Notes: generated by a model from the letters alone, not told the origin. A stretch of DNA of 42,626 nt from Chroococcidiopsidaceae cyanobacterium YX2bin18 (GCA_030446505.1 JAUJND010000031.1:1-42626); one strand, 5' to 3'. Shown: positions 7,827 to 17,626, counted from the first letter of the stretch. Program-made: numbers and translations.

Positions 7827-9840
7827 TTATTTACCAGGTCTTTGGATAATCAACTCCAAAACTCTGCGCTTGGCTTTGGTGTCAATACCAATCAGGCGGA
7901 TATACTCCTGAGGGTGTTCCTCCAAAGTAGCTTCTAAAGCTGCAAGTACCTCAGATTCTCGACTTGCCTTAATTACACCGCCACTCTGCCATGAAGTAGT
8001 TTTGAACCTACGCTCATCCGCATACTCAGTGCTAATTTGGCAACCTTGGGCGAGTACCCGACGGACTTCCTCTACAACCTCTGAACTTAAGCGCGTACTG
8101 GGGGACTGAGAACTGCTGAAACTGCTGGAATCGGCAGCAAAGCTAGAAGAATTACTGGAGCTTTTAGCAACCTTAGTATCAGGTCGTTGAATAATTGTCT
8201 CCAAAGCTCGCTTTTTGGTCTTAGTGTCAATGCCAAACAGGCGCACATATTCTCCCTCATGGTTAGCCAGACACTCTTCTAGCGCTGAGATCGCTTCAGA
8301 TTCTCGCTTGGTATCAATGGGAGCACAACTAGCCCACGAATTAGTCTGGAACCGACGTTTATCTACATGCTCTGTCCCAATTTTGTACCCCTGGGATAGC
8401 AAGGAGCGCACCTGCTCTACAGCTTCAGTGCTCAACGTGCTTTGTGACTGACTGCTGAAGCTGTTTGCACTGGCAGGAGTAGAATTGGAGCGCTTGGTAG
8501 AACTGGCAGTAGCGTTAGCCTTCTTACCAGCCTGCTCGTTGGGTCGTTGAATAATTGTCTCCAAGGCTCGCTTTTTAGTCTTAGTGTCGATGCCAAACAG
8601 GCGCACATAGTCTCCCTCATGGTTAGCTAGACACTGTTCTAGCGCTGCGATCGCTTCAGATTCCCGCTTGGTATCAATGGGAGTACAACTAGCCCACGAA
8701 TTAGTCTGGAACCGACGTTTATCTACATGCTCTGTCCCAATTTTGTACCCCTGGGATAGCAAGGAGCGCACCTGCTCTACAGCTTCAGTGCTCAACGTGC
8801 TTTGTGACTGACTGCTGAAGCTGTTTGCACTGGCAGGAGTAGAATTGGAGCGCTTGGTAGAACTGGCAGTAGCGTTAGCCTTCTTACCAGCCTGCTCGTT
8901 GGGTCGTTGAATGATTGTCTCTAGAATCCGCTTTTTTGGATTTAGGATCAATGCCAATTAGACGCACATATTCCCCATTGTGTTCATCTAGGCAAGCTTC
9001 CAACTCACTAAATACTTCCGGCTCCCGATTTGCCTGGAGCGGAACACTCTTCCAGGAACTGGTTTGGAACCGACGTGCATCTGCATATTCCATCCCAATT
9101 CGGTAACCTTGAGCCAACAAGGAACGCACCTGCTCCACTACTTCTGTACTCAGGCTTGTACTCTGGGAACCCTGACCATTTCTGTTGTCAGGCTCAGACC
9201 TGGATTGGTAAGATTTGGCTATTTGATCTCGACTTGGAGTAATACGGGTAATGTTTTCAGTATGATAACCTGAGCGCAAAGCATCATTGATTCCCACTAC
9301 ATGAGTCGCAAATTTGATATCAGAATCTTGCACGTTGGGCAGACGGTCTGCTTGCTGCTGGTTTGTGATTACAGATCCTGAAGGAATATACTTTCCTGGG
9401 GGAATTTCTACATCCTGGATTAGGGAATGCATCATGATAATACAACCCTGACCTACTCGAGCGTTGAACACAGTGGAGCGAAAGCCGATAAAGCAATCAT
9501 CTCCAACATATGCTGGACCCTTAATTAGGACCAAGTGGGTAATTGACACATTGTTTCCGATCCAGACGGAGTAGGAATTATTATCATCCCCAACAACCCG
9601 ACCTTGCTCCAAACCATGAATCACGACTCCATCTTGAACCTTTGTTCCTTCACCAATGTGGAAAGGATGACCTTCATCGGCTCGGATGGAAGTTCCTGGG
9701 GCAACCAGAACGTTGGCACCTATTCGGACATCCCCAATAATGTTGGAGAAAGAGTGGATATAGGCTGTCTGATGAATCTTGGGTTCGGCTAGACTTTTCA
9801 ACCAAGGGGTAGGGGGAGCCGCATAACTACGGGCTGCCAT
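7827..9840 (-). CDS. ccmM: Carboxysome scaffold CcmM, gamma-CA + four SSU-like domains (one frameshift)
   Basis: The N-terminal half (from the ATG at 9840) is a gamma-carbonic-anhydrase domain of about 195 residues, followed by a linker and the first Rubisco-small-subunit-like domain (SSUL). Three more SSUL domains follow in another frame. The break is one extra A in an A6 run at about 8933-8938 (plus-strand TTTTTT). Removing it restores [12 protein letters not shown] and a protein of 670 residues. CcmM cross-links Rubisco and recruits CcmN and shell proteins. Zinc-ligand positions read H75 and H102, but position 107, normally His, is Lys ([11 protein letters not shown]). The C-terminal cysteine pair of the redox-activated enzyme is also absent, so CA activity is doubtful. 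The TTG frame beginning at 8957 is not a real start. Confidence 0.9.
8183..8902. repeat. Two tandem 360-bp copies encoding CcmM SSU-like domains
   Basis: Positions 8183-8542 and 8543-8902 are direct repeats with a period of 360 bp. I count nine mismatches, all in the first 140 bp; the remaining 220 bp are identical. Each copy encodes one SSUL domain plus its linker (120 codons). The outer two SSUL domains of ccmM are clearly diverged, so this pair reflects a recent duplication or gene conversion. Confidence 0.9.
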
Positions 9841-9916
9841 AAGTAAATTCTCTAACTAAAAAATTAACGCAGACTCAACTGCGGTCAGGGTTGCCAGAAT
9901 ATCTTTTGCTAATTAA

Positions 9917-10219
9917 CTAGCGGTATTCGTCTTTTTTGCTGTAGAGGGAGCGATTGCCAACACTGACAGTATCAATAATTGCCACTACGGCAGCATCCAA
10001 AGGACGCTGCTCACTTCCCGAAACCTGACGGGCAGCACTCCCACGGCTGACAAGAACCCACTCGTCTACCCCTGCCCCCACGTTGTCGGCTGCCACTTCG
10101 TATTCCGGTAGTAAACGTCCCTCCTCATCCAGAAATTGTAATAGGAGGAACTTTACACCTTTAAGACTAGAGTCCTTGTGGGTACTAACAACAGTGCCAC
10201 GAACTTTAGCAATTTGCAT
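9917..10219 (-). CDS. ccmL: Carboxysome vertex pentamer CcmL
   Basis: This is a 100-residue EutN/CcmL-family protein. It starts with MQIAKVRGTVVSTHKDSSLKG, has the conserved GAGVDEWVLVSRGSAAR segment in the middle, and carries D-AVVAIIDTVSVG towards the end. CcmL pentamers cap the icosahedral vertices of the beta-carboxysome shell. Length and motifs are complete and there is no disruption. The gene sits 8 bp after the ccmK copy upstream of it and 76 bp before ccmM in the operon direction, which is the standard K-L-M order. Confidence 0.95.
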   Translation of the reverse strand: MQIAKVRGTVVSTHKDSSLKGVKFLLLQFLDEEGRLLPEYEVAADNVGAGVDEWVLVSRGSAARQVSGSEQRPLDAAVVAIIDTVSVGNRSLYSKKDEYR

Positions 10220-10227
10220 TCCTTATC

Positions 10228-10578
10228 TTAGGGTCTAGTGTAAGGACCAGTATGAATAGGTCTGCCATCACCCTCGCGGAACTGTTCGACCGCTTCGGTA
10301 TAACGCATTGGCAGGACGTATTCCAGGTTCTCATGGGGACGGGCAATAATGTGGGTCGATAGTACTTGTCCGCCACTAACTCGTTTTACATTGTCGACTC
10401 CAGCCGCTACCGAGGCTTGCACCTCAGAGACATCTCCCCGAACAATGACGGTCACTCGACCACTGCCAATTTTTTCGTAGCCCACAAGCGTGACTTCAGC
10501 CGCTTTGACCATCGCATCGGCTGCTTCCACAACGGCTGGGAAACCTAGAGTCTCGATCATTCCAACGGCGATCGCCAT
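10228..10578 (-). CDS. ccmK1: Carboxysome shell protein CcmK (CcmK1-like, extended C-terminus)
   Basis: The 116-residue single BMC-domain protein reads [20 protein letters not shown] at the start, has the pore-loop region [15 protein letters not shown], and ends its core with [21 protein letters not shown]. It forms the hexameric tiles of the beta-carboxysome facets. Compared with the neighbouring copy it carries an extra C-terminal tail of about 14 residues ([15 protein letters not shown]), as CcmK1-type paralogues often do. The numbering K1 versus K2 is my assignment from tail length. The gene is intact and is the second gene of the operon, just before ccmL. Confidence 0.9.
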   Translation of the reverse strand: MAIAVGMIETLGFPAVVEAADAMVKAAEVTLVGYEKIGSGRVTVIVRGDVSEVQASVAAGVDNVKRVSGGQVLSTHIIARPHENLEYVLPMRYTEAVEQFREGDGRPIHTGPYTRP

Positions 10579-10632
10579 GACTTTTAATCCTTAATGAAGT
10601 TTTTGTTGAAGGTACCAAAGTGAAGAATCTTT

Positions 10633-10658
10633 GATAAATATCAGTGATAAATATCAGT
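10633..10658. repeat. Perfect 13-bp tandem duplication between the ccmK genes
   Basis: GATAAATATCAGT occurs twice back to back (10633-10645 and 10646-10658) in the 88-bp spacer between the two ccmK copies. It may be replication slippage. It lies downstream of the first ccmK stop and upstream of the second gene's start, so it is part of the operon's transcribed spacer. Confidence 0.75.
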
Positions 10659-10666
10659 TGTCCTAG

Positions 10667-10979
10667 TTACATACGGAACTGCTCAACCTCTTCGGTGTAA
10701 CGAATGGGTAGAACGTACTCAAGATTTTCGTGGGGACGAGCAATGATGTGGGTGGACAAGACCTCACCGCCATTCACCCGCTTAGCCGATTTCCACCCCA
10801 GCCGCGACCGATGCTTGCACCTCAGAGACATCTCCTCGAACAATCACAGTCACGCGAGCGCTACCGATTTTTTCATACCCCACAAGGGTCACCCGGAGCC
10901 GTTTTTTTACCATCGCATCAGCGGCTTCCACAATAGCGGGAAAGCCTTTAGTTTCAATCATTCCGACAGCAATTGGCAC
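10667..10979 (-). CDS. ccmK2: Carboxysome shell protein CcmK (CcmK2-like), frameshifted
   Basis: The first gene of the ccm operon starts at a GTG (10979) behind a good ribosome-binding site, TGGAGGAT. The frame encodes a BMC domain ([20 protein letters not shown], then [15 protein letters not shown]) but stops after AAGVEIG. An extra A in the GGAAAT run near 10790 causes this. Removing it restores the usual C-terminal half ending in [11 protein letters not shown]. Near residue 25, [11 protein letters not shown] replaces the family's MVKAARVTLV and adds one codon, so this spot is also disturbed. The reconstructed length of 103 residues is normal for CcmK2. Because it leads the operon and is normally essential, I suspect sequence error. 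Confidence 0.85.
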
Positions 10980-11647
10980 TTTTTATCCTCCAGAATCATT
11001 GTACAAGTCTTTGACGATACTTTCGGCGGCAATACCTATCATGAAAATTTTGACGGGAAGAGCCATTTTTCAGCTTTATCAAAACTCTTTGTATTCTGAA
11101 TTAAGAATAAAGTGACCGTCGTTACTTTGACAATATAAATTTTAATTATAATTTTAAATACCAGCTATTAGCTTTATTAATACTTAACTGTTCTGAATCT
11201 TCTAATTAATCAAAAACCAATGGTTTCTAGCATAGTTTTACTGCTTTTTAATTTGGCTAGATATTTGTGAGAAGGTTGAATTGTAATCAAATCCTTATTG
11301 CCGAACCAGTTCGCACGACTTTCTAAATCGTTACTGGTTATTAGCAGTAGCAAACCAGATGTATTTCCATTTGGATTATATATAAATGTGGTAAATCAAA
11401 TTAATAATTTTAGTAAACTAAAACTTATAAGTAAGACTTATAGTTTTATTGATTATTTTTGCTATCCGAAAGATTTACTTTTAGGGGATATCAGGATTAA
11501 GCTGAAATATAGATAATAAAAGTAATTAGCCAAAAATACTCATTGATCTTTGATAGAAATCTATAACTCTCCGGTGATATCACTGGGGCTATTTTGGGTG
11601 AGTCTTTAGGATCTGCAATTACTTATGAAATTTAAATGGTAGCTTCA
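10980..11647. promoter_or_regulatory. Divergent ccm / ndhF4 control region, AT-rich
   Basis: This 668-bp gap separates two divergent CO2-concentrating operons and must hold promoters for both. The stretch 11100-11520 is strikingly AT-rich compared with its flanks. A 219-bp open frame there (11298-11516) has no recognisable features. A palindrome is described separately at 11571-11586. I could not identify convincing -10/-35 boxes or a standard LysR site, so exact promoters are unknown. Confidence 0.5.
11571..11586. promoter_or_regulatory. Palindrome upstream of ndhF4, possible operator
   Basis: The sequence CCGGTGATATCACTGG contains the perfect 10-bp palindrome GTGATATCAC (11574-11583), with matching outer CC/GG. 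It lies 61 bp before the ndhF4 start, where a repressor or activator could act. No known regulator motif is matched, so the role is a guess. Confidence 0.3.
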
Positions 11648-13512
11648 ATGACTCAGTTCCTTTTAGAAATGAGTTGGTGGAGTGCTTGTTATGGCTTGAT
11701 TGGCGCTGTTTTGACCCTACCCTGGTCTATCGGCATCATCCGCCGCACAGGTCCCCGACCAGCGGCTTACTTTAATTTACTGATGACTGTGTTAGCGTTT
11801 GTGCATGGCACACTTATCTTCAGATCGACCTGGAACCAGGAGCCGCAACAGTTAGTATTCCATTGGCTCAAAGTAGCAGATTTAGATCTCACCTTTACTC
11901 TGGATATCTCAGGGGTGAGTGTCGGGGCAATGGAACTAGTGACTGGTTTAAGTCTACTCGCACAACTGTTTGTTTTGGGATATATGGAGAAGGACTGGGC
12001 ATTAGCTCGCTTCTTTGCCCTAATGGGATTTTTTGGGGGCAATGAGTGGGCTGGCGATTAGTAACTCTTTATTACTTACCTATGGTCTTCTGAAATACTT
12101 ACCTATCAACTTATTTGCTGGTAGGGTTTTGGTATGCTCAACCGCTGGTAGTAACGGCAGCGCGAGACGCATTTTTGACGAAGCGGGTGGGAGATATTCT
12201 GCTGCTGATGGGGGTTGTAGCGCTGGCAACCATGTCCGGAAGCTTGGATTTTCCTGATCTATATAGGTGGGCTGAAACAGCAACCTTGACTCCCACATCT
12301 GCAACGCTCTTGGGTTTAGCTTTAATTGCTGGACCTATAGGTAAATGTGCTCAATTTCCGCTCCATCTTTGGCTAGATGAGGCAATGGAGGGACCTAATC
12401 CAGCTTCAATCTTGCGAAACTCGGTGGTAGTGGCTTGCGGCGCTTATGTGCTGATCAAACTCCGACCTATATTGGCGCTTTCGCCTGTGGTACTAACAAC
12501 CTTGGTAGTTATTGGTACGATGACAGCGATTGGAGCTTCAATGGTTGCGATCGCCCAAATTGATATTAAGCGAGCCTTGTCCCATTCAACGAGTGCTTAC
12601 TTGGGGTTGGTATTTATCGCAGTCGGAAAGCAATGGCCGACATTTGCGCTGCTGTTGCTGTTTACCCATGCGATCGCCAAGGCACTTTTGTTCATGAGCA
12701 TTGGCTCAGTAATTCACACAACCAACAACCAAGACTTGACGGAATTTGGGGGACTCTGGTCACGGATGCCCGCAACAACAACAGCTTTTGTAGTTGGCTC
12801 AGACTGGACTGGTGGGGCTACTGCCGCTGGGGGGCTTTTGGGCACTGCAACTAGGGGTCGATGACTTTTGGACTGAACAACCTTGGTTAGTGGGAGTTTT
12901 GCTATTAGTCAATGGTCTGACAGCTTTGAATTTAACCCGCGTGTTTCGTCTCGTTTTTTTGGGTCAACCCAGCCTAAGACTAGGCGCGCTCCAGAGGTTA
13001 CTTGGCCAATGGCTGTGCCGATGGTGTTTTTGACAGTGATGACTGTCCTTGTTCCTTTGATGATGTATAGCTTGTCATTGCTACCAACTTGGGAATATGT
13101 CAATAAAACATCTGTGCTGCTAGTGTTTTTATCTGGCTTAGTTGGATGTATTACTGGAGCAACAATTTATTTGCATAAGGCTTGGTCGCGATCGCTGCAT
13201 CTGCCTTGGAGATTTGTGCAGGACTTGTTGGGCTATGACTTTTACATTGATCGAATATACCGCCTAACTGTAGTTTTTGCGGTTAACCTGGTTTCCCAAT
13301 GTAGTGCTTGGTTTGACCGTTACGTGGTTGATGGGGTAGTTAACTTTGTTGGCTTAGCATCTATTTTTCAGTGGGAAACCTTAAAATACAGCATCTCCGG
13401 TCAATCCCAGGGTTATGCACTAACGATTCTGCTAGCTGTAAGTTTTCTAGGAATGCTAATGAGTTGGCCGTTCTGGGGATTTCAGGTTCTAGATTACCTA
13501 TCCAAAATCTAA
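11648..13512 (+). pseudogene. ndhF4: NDH-1 CO2-uptake subunit NdhF4, multiple frameshifts
   Basis: This is an NdhF-type (NuoL/Mrp antiporter-like) membrane subunit. The N-terminus (MTQFLLEMSWWSACYGLIGA), the antiporter core (GKCAQFPLHLWLDEAMEGP with its conserved Lys and His, then HSTSAYLGLVF) and the C-terminal region (LLGYDFYIDRIYRLTV) are all present but in different frames. I see breaks near 12035, 12080-12100, 12795 and 12970, some in T or G runs. NdhF4, with NdhD4 and CupB, forms the constitutive CO2-hydrating NDH-1MS' complex of the thylakoid. The F4 rather than F3 assignment rests on the following CupB-length gene, the lack of cupS and the position next to ccm. The start is set at the second ATG by comparison with the ndhF fragment at 31071. 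Confidence 0.8.
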
Positions 13513-13550
13513 AATTGCCAAATCCAAAATTGTTAGTCAGGATCTCTCTT

Positions 13551-15125
13551 ATGCTTAGTGCTTTGATCTGGATACCTGTGTTAGGTGCCGCCATAATTGG
13601 GTTCTGGCCTGGCTCTCTAAATCCTAGTCGTTCCCGATTGGTTGCTTTGGTTGTGACGGGACTTACGCTGGTTTGGACAGTGGTTCTGGGAAGTCAATTT
13701 GAACCTGGTAATACAGGGTTACAATTTCAGGAGCATTTCCCCTGGATTGAATCTTTAGGCTTGACCTATAAACTCGGTCTAGATGGTCTATCTTTGCCGT
13801 TAGTAGCTTTAAATAGTCTATTAACCTGGATTGCAATCTACAGCAGTGAGAAGTCTGTTAATCGACCTCGATTTTATTACACCTTGGTCTTGCTGCTCAA
13901 TACTGGAGTTGCAGGAGCCTTCCTTGCTCAGAATTTATTGCTATTTTTCCTCTTTTATGAGCTAGAACTAATACCTCTGTATTTATTAATCGGCATTTGG
14001 GGCGGTGCGCGGCGGGGCTATGCGGCAACCAAGTTTCTAATTTACACAGCTGTTTCCGGTATCTTAATTCTGTCAGCGTTTCTGGGACTAACCTGGCTCA
14101 GTGGCTCCAAAAACTTTGATTACCAGCCGCTGCTAGCCCAAGCTCTCCCCTTAGCACAGCAATTCTTGCTGCTAGGGGCGCTCTTAATCGGATTTGGGAT
14201 CAAGATTCCCCTGGTTCCCTTCCATACCTGGTTGCCAGATGCCCACGTCGAAGCCTCGACCCCGGTTTCAGTACTCCTGGCTGGAGTGCTACTGAAATTG
14301 GGAACTTATGGGTTACTGCGGTTTGGTTTGGGTTTATTTCCAGAAGCATGGGCAGCTCTATCTCCAACGCTGGCAACCTGGGCAGTGGTGAGCGTACTTT
14401 ACGGAGCTTTTACGGCGATCGCTCAAAAGGATATGAAAAAAATGGTTGCTTATAGCTCAATTGGTCACATGGGCTATGTACTGTTAGCTGCTGCCGCCGC
14501 AACGCCCTTGAGCCTTGTAGCGTCCGTCTTCCAAATGATCAGCCATGGACTGATCTCAGCGCTGCTGTTTCTGCTAGTGGGCATCGTTTACCAAAAGACG
14601 GGTAGCCGCGATCTAGATGTCCTGCGTGGACTATTGAACCCAGAACGGGGTCTGCCTCTGATTGGTAGCTTGATGGTCTTGGGGGTAATGGCTAGCGCTG
14701 GTATTCCTGGCATGGTAGGTTTTATTTCGGAATTTTTAGTTTTCCGAGGCAGTTTTCCTGTCTTTCCTCTGCAAACTCTACTATGCATGATCGGGACAGG
14801 CTTAACAGCGGTTTACTTCTTACTGCTGGTTAACCGCGCCTTCTTCGGTCGCCTTTCAGAACAAGTTTTGTTGCCGCCTATACAATGGTTTGACCGCACG
14901 CCATCTCTTATTTTAGCTACCTTAATCGTCATGCTGGGATTACAGCCAGGCTGGATGTTGCGCTGGAGCGAAACTACAACAGCGGCTTTGATGCCAACTC
15001 GATACTCTATGGTTGCTACCCATAACCCTTCCGCCGATGCGCCAATTTCTGCAACTGCTAGCCCTGCTGAAGAGGACAGCTCCGTGCAACTGTCCGTAAC
15101 TGTTCCCCAAGAGTACCAGCAATGA
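13551..15125 (+). CDS. ndhD4: NDH-1 CO2-uptake subunit NdhD4
   Basis: The 524-residue NuoM/NdhD-family membrane protein is intact. It has about 14 hydrophobic segments, the conserved Glu in FFLFYELELIPLYLLIGIWG, the proton-channel Lys segment IKIPLVPFHTWLPDAHVEA, and AQKDMKKMVAYSSIGHMG. These are the signatures of the proton-translocating subunit. I chose the ATG at 13551 (MLSALIWIPVLGAAIIGFWP) because it begins the first membrane helix, although the frame is open further upstream into ndhF4. It lies 38 bp after ndhF4 and overlaps cupB by 4 bp (ATGA), so translation is coupled. It works with NdhF4 and CupB in CO2 uptake. D4 versus D3 is inferred from context. Confidence 0.88.
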   Translation: MLSALIWIPVLGAAIIGFWPGSLNPSRSRLVALVVTGLTLVWTVVLGSQFEPGNTGLQFQEHFPWIESLGLTYKLGLDGLSLPLVALNSLLTWIAIYSSEKSVNRPRFYYTLVLLLNTGVAGAFLAQNLLLFFLFYELELIPLYLLIGIWGGARRGYAATKFLIYTAVSGILILSAFLGLTWLSGSKNFDYQPLLAQALPLAQQFLLLGALLIGFGIKIPLVPFHTWLPDAHVEASTPVSVLLAGVLLKLGTYGLLRFGLGLFPEAWAALSPTLATWAVVSVLYGAFTAIAQKDMKKMVAYSSIGHMGYVLLAAAAATPLSLVASVFQMISHGLISALLFLLVGIVYQKTGSRDLDVLRGLLNPERGLPLIGSLMVLGVMASAGIPGMVGFISEFLVFRGSFPVFPLQTLLCMIGTGLTAVYFLLLVNRAFFGRLSEQVLLPPIQWFDRTPSLILATLIVMLGLQPGWMLRWSETTTAALMPTRYSMVATHNPSADAPISATASPAEEDSSVQLSVTVPQEYQQ

Positions 15126-16250
15126 TCAATACCACTTTGAAACCTTCAACACATCCCTTAGCAGCGTATATTGAGCGACTCAAGGCTGGAGGTGCTTTAC
15201 TTCCTGACACTAAGCAAAATGTGCTAGAGGTAGTTGGCATCCTCAAGAGCTATGGTATAGTGCTGGATGCTTATTACCAAAATCTCCTCTACATTGCTGA
15301 GCATCAGTTTTTAGTACTTTTTCCCTTCTTCAAGTACTTCAATGGCGAGGTAACTCTTGGCAAGTTACTGCGCCACTGGTGGCACGACAGGATTAATTTT
15401 GAGTACGCTGAATACTGCATGAAAACAATGTTTTGGCATGGGGGTGGAGGTTTAGATACTTACTTAGATTCTCCAGAATTCACTCACGCCGTACAGCAGG
15501 CAATCCAAACCAAAATTAAACACAACTGGCTGATCAGAGGACTGCACCGCTTGTTTCCAGAGTTTTTACCAGAACAGGTACGACAACTGGCTTATTATAG
15601 TGCGCTCGGTCAATTTTGGCAGGTGATGAGTGAGATATTCCTTACCCTATCTGACCTTTACGATCAAGGGAAGATTCAGTCCATTCCCCAAGTTGTAGAA
15701 CATATCGGGACGGGTTTAGTTACAGCAGCTAACTTGCCCATTACCTATGCAGTCACGCTTGAGGAGCAGATATATCAAATTATTCCTGAATCAGCAGGAC
15801 ACATTTCTACCAGATGTTGCAGTACCTTACGTAGAGGCTATTTTCTTTCGGGGTACACCCTTTCAAGGCACTGTCTCATACAATGCTCAGGCACATCAAA
15901 TTTCCCCAGATCAGAGCCGATTTGCCTATGGGGCTCTCTATGCCGATCCTTTACCGATTGGTGGTGCTGGGATTCCTCCTACGTTGCTGATGCAAGATAT
16001 GCGTCACTTCTTACCAGAATATTTGCACAATGTTTATCGACACAGCCTCCGCGGAGAAGATGACCTACGGGTGCAAATCTGCCAGAGCTTTCAAAAATCG
16101 ATGTATTGTGTAACTACAGCAACAATTTTCGGACTAGCGCCCTATCCCCTGGAGACAGCTGACCCAGAGCAACAACAAACGAACCAATCCTACTTAGAAA
16201 CCTGGATGAATCGCTTCCTCGATTCTCGCCTACAGGATGTTCAAGCCTAG
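15122..16250 (+). CDS. cupB: CO2 hydration protein CupB/ChpX, one frameshift
   Basis: This is the CO2-hydration protein of the NDH-1MS-type complexes. The first part starts with PSTHPLAAYIERL and includes HRLFPEFLPEQVRQLAYYSA. The second contains FLPDVAVPYVEAIFFRGTPF, GGAGIPPTLLMQDMRHFLPE and a C-terminal SYLETWMNRFLDSRL. The frame changes near 15790-15815, consistent with one extra base, and the reconstructed length of about 375 residues fits CupB (ChpX) better than the longer CupA (ChpY). The protein converts CO2 to bicarbonate at the cytoplasmic side of NdhF4/NdhD4, driven by electron flow. It is translationally coupled to ndhD4 through ATGA. Confidence 0.85.
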
Positions 16251-16396
16251 TAGCTGCTCAAGAAACCCGGCTCGATTATCCTCAAGCTATTCCTATAATA
16301 CAGAGCTACAAATTTGTCATTTCTACTACAGAGAAGATTATCCGTGAAATCATCTGGGAACACAAACTTGATTTCTATAAAAGAGGAAGATTCTAG

Positions 16397-17038
16397 ATGT
16401 CATTGCACCCTAAAGTAATTGTTGTGGCTAATGGAAAAGGTGGAGTTGGGAAAACCACAACAGCTATGGCATTATCAGGTATTTTTTCAGAGAAATACAA
16501 AGTTTTAGCTGTAGATGCAGATAGTCAAGGAAGTTTTTCTTGGTGGGTTAAGCAGAGTAACAAAGGCATAGGCTTTGACTTAGCCCAAGAGACAAACCCA
16601 GGACTCTTAGGAGATTTACAGAGAATTACAGGCTACGATTTAGTTGTGGTAGATACACCTCCAGCGTTAGGCTCTAAAGTATTGGCAGCAGTGGTGCCTG
16701 CGGCTGATTATCTGATTTTGCCAACACCGCCTGCTCCAATGGATCTTGCTGTCTTGATCGAGACAGTTAAAGAAGCTGTCATGCCAACAGGGGTAGCCTA
16801 TCGGGTACTGCTAACGCGGGTGGATCAACGTAGTTTGGGGGAAGCACGGGAGGCTCAGAAAACTCTTAGGGAGCTGAGAATTCCTGTCTGCAATGCAGTC
16901 GTACGTGCTTATAAAGCTCACGAACGAGCGCCTCTAGAGGGTATGCTAATTACTCAGTGGCGCGGAAAAAATGCACGGTCGGCTGAGGCGGACTACCGCC
17001 AAGTAATAGATGAAATCCAGCAGGATTGGAGGAAATGA
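16397..17038 (+). CDS. mcdA: ParA-family ATPase, probable carboxysome positioning protein McdA
   Basis: The 213-residue protein is a small ParA/MinD-type ATPase. It has a deviant Walker A motif KGGVGKTT at residues 14-21 with the signature lysine K14, a switch segment VDADSQGS, and Walker B-type VVVDTPPALGS. Such proteins form dynamic gradients on the nucleoid. It is immediately followed, with overlap, by a small coiled-coil protein ending close to a tryptophan, and it lies in the middle of carboxysome genes. This is the McdA-McdB arrangement used to distribute carboxysomes, and the classical Walker lysine and short length fit the type 2 class. A plasmid-type ParA is the alternative, but there is no parB. 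A ribosome-binding site AGAGGAAG precedes the ATG. Confidence 0.78.
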   Translation: MSLHPKVIVVANGKGGVGKTTTAMALSGIFSEKYKVLAVDADSQGSFSWWVKQSNKGIGFDLAQETNPGLLGDLQRITGYDLVVVDTPPALGSKVLAAVVPAADYLILPTPPAPMDLAVLIETVKEAVMPTGVAYRVLLTRVDQRSLGEAREAQKTLRELRIPVCNAVVRAYKAHERAPLEGMLITQWRGKNARSAEADYRQVIDEIQQDWRK

Positions 17039-17607
17039 TGACTACTAAGAAACGTTTAGCAGACTTGCTCCGGGAGGAGGCACAGCAGCCTCCAGATCCA
17101 GTTGAAGCAATTCAAGAGGCAGCCCCGGAGCCTCTAGAACCAGCTCCAACTTTGTCTGAGACGCAGCCGAGCCATGATCCAGATCAGCCGTCACCACTAA
17201 ACGCCGCAACTCCTGCTAAACGGATTCCAACCAAAGCCGAGTTGGAAACAACGGTGAGTGAGTTGCGGGAAGCGCTGAACGAATCTCATGGTAAGGAAAA
17301 CTCTCTGCGTCAACAAATTGCTGATTTGAAATCAGACTTACAGGAGCAGAAAATATTGCTACAGAAGCTCCTAGCCGAGCTAGAGCCGGCCAATCAAATC
17401 AAAGCCGAGCTTGAGCAGGCAAAAAAAGTGATCCTCCAACTTTTGGAGGATAGTTCCAAAACTACTCAAGAAGTTAATACTGCTAAAAAAGAAAAGGAGA
17501 ACTCCAAATCACAAAAGTTGGCTTTAAAGAAATCACCTCACACCTCAATTGAGCCAAGTTCCCCATCCGATGAAGTTTTTGAGCGAAATGTTGGCTGGTT
17601 TGATTGA
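17035..17607 (+). CDS. mcdB: Probable McdB, coiled-coil partner of McdA
   Basis: The 190-residue protein has a Pro/Glu/Ala-rich, probably disordered N-terminal third, a charged coiled-coil over about residues 65-140 (LRQQIADLKSDLQEQKILLQ within it), a Lys/Ser-rich stretch and a C-terminus ending NVGWFD. A conserved tryptophan at or near the C-terminus is a known mark of McdB proteins, which bind carboxysomes and stimulate McdA. The ATG at 17035 overlaps the mcdA stop as ATGA, and the preceding TGGAGGAA is a good ribosome-binding site, so a TTG nine bases earlier is unlikely. Similarity between McdB proteins is low, so the call rests on architecture and on position next to mcdA. Confidence 0.75.
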   Translation: MMTTKKRLADLLREEAQQPPDPVEAIQEAAPEPLEPAPTLSETQPSHDPDQPSPLNAATPAKRIPTKAELETTVSELREALNESHGKENSLRQQIADLKSDLQEQKILLQKLLAELEPANQIKAELEQAKKVILQLLEDSSKTTQEVNTAKKEKENSKSQKLALKKSPHTSIEPSSPSDEVFERNVGWFD

Positions 17608-17626
17608 AATAGAGGTACTCTTAAAC

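Noticed and set aside
8884-8957. TTG-started frame at 8957 as an internal start giving a short CcmM isoform.
   Set aside because: It begins inside the first SSU-like domain and exists only because of the homopolymer frameshift. A true internal start would lie in the linker before that domain.
11298-11516. 72-codon open frame in the AT-rich spacer.
   Set aside because: No ribosome-binding site and no recognisable motif; AT-rich, low-complexity composition makes a chance frame likely.
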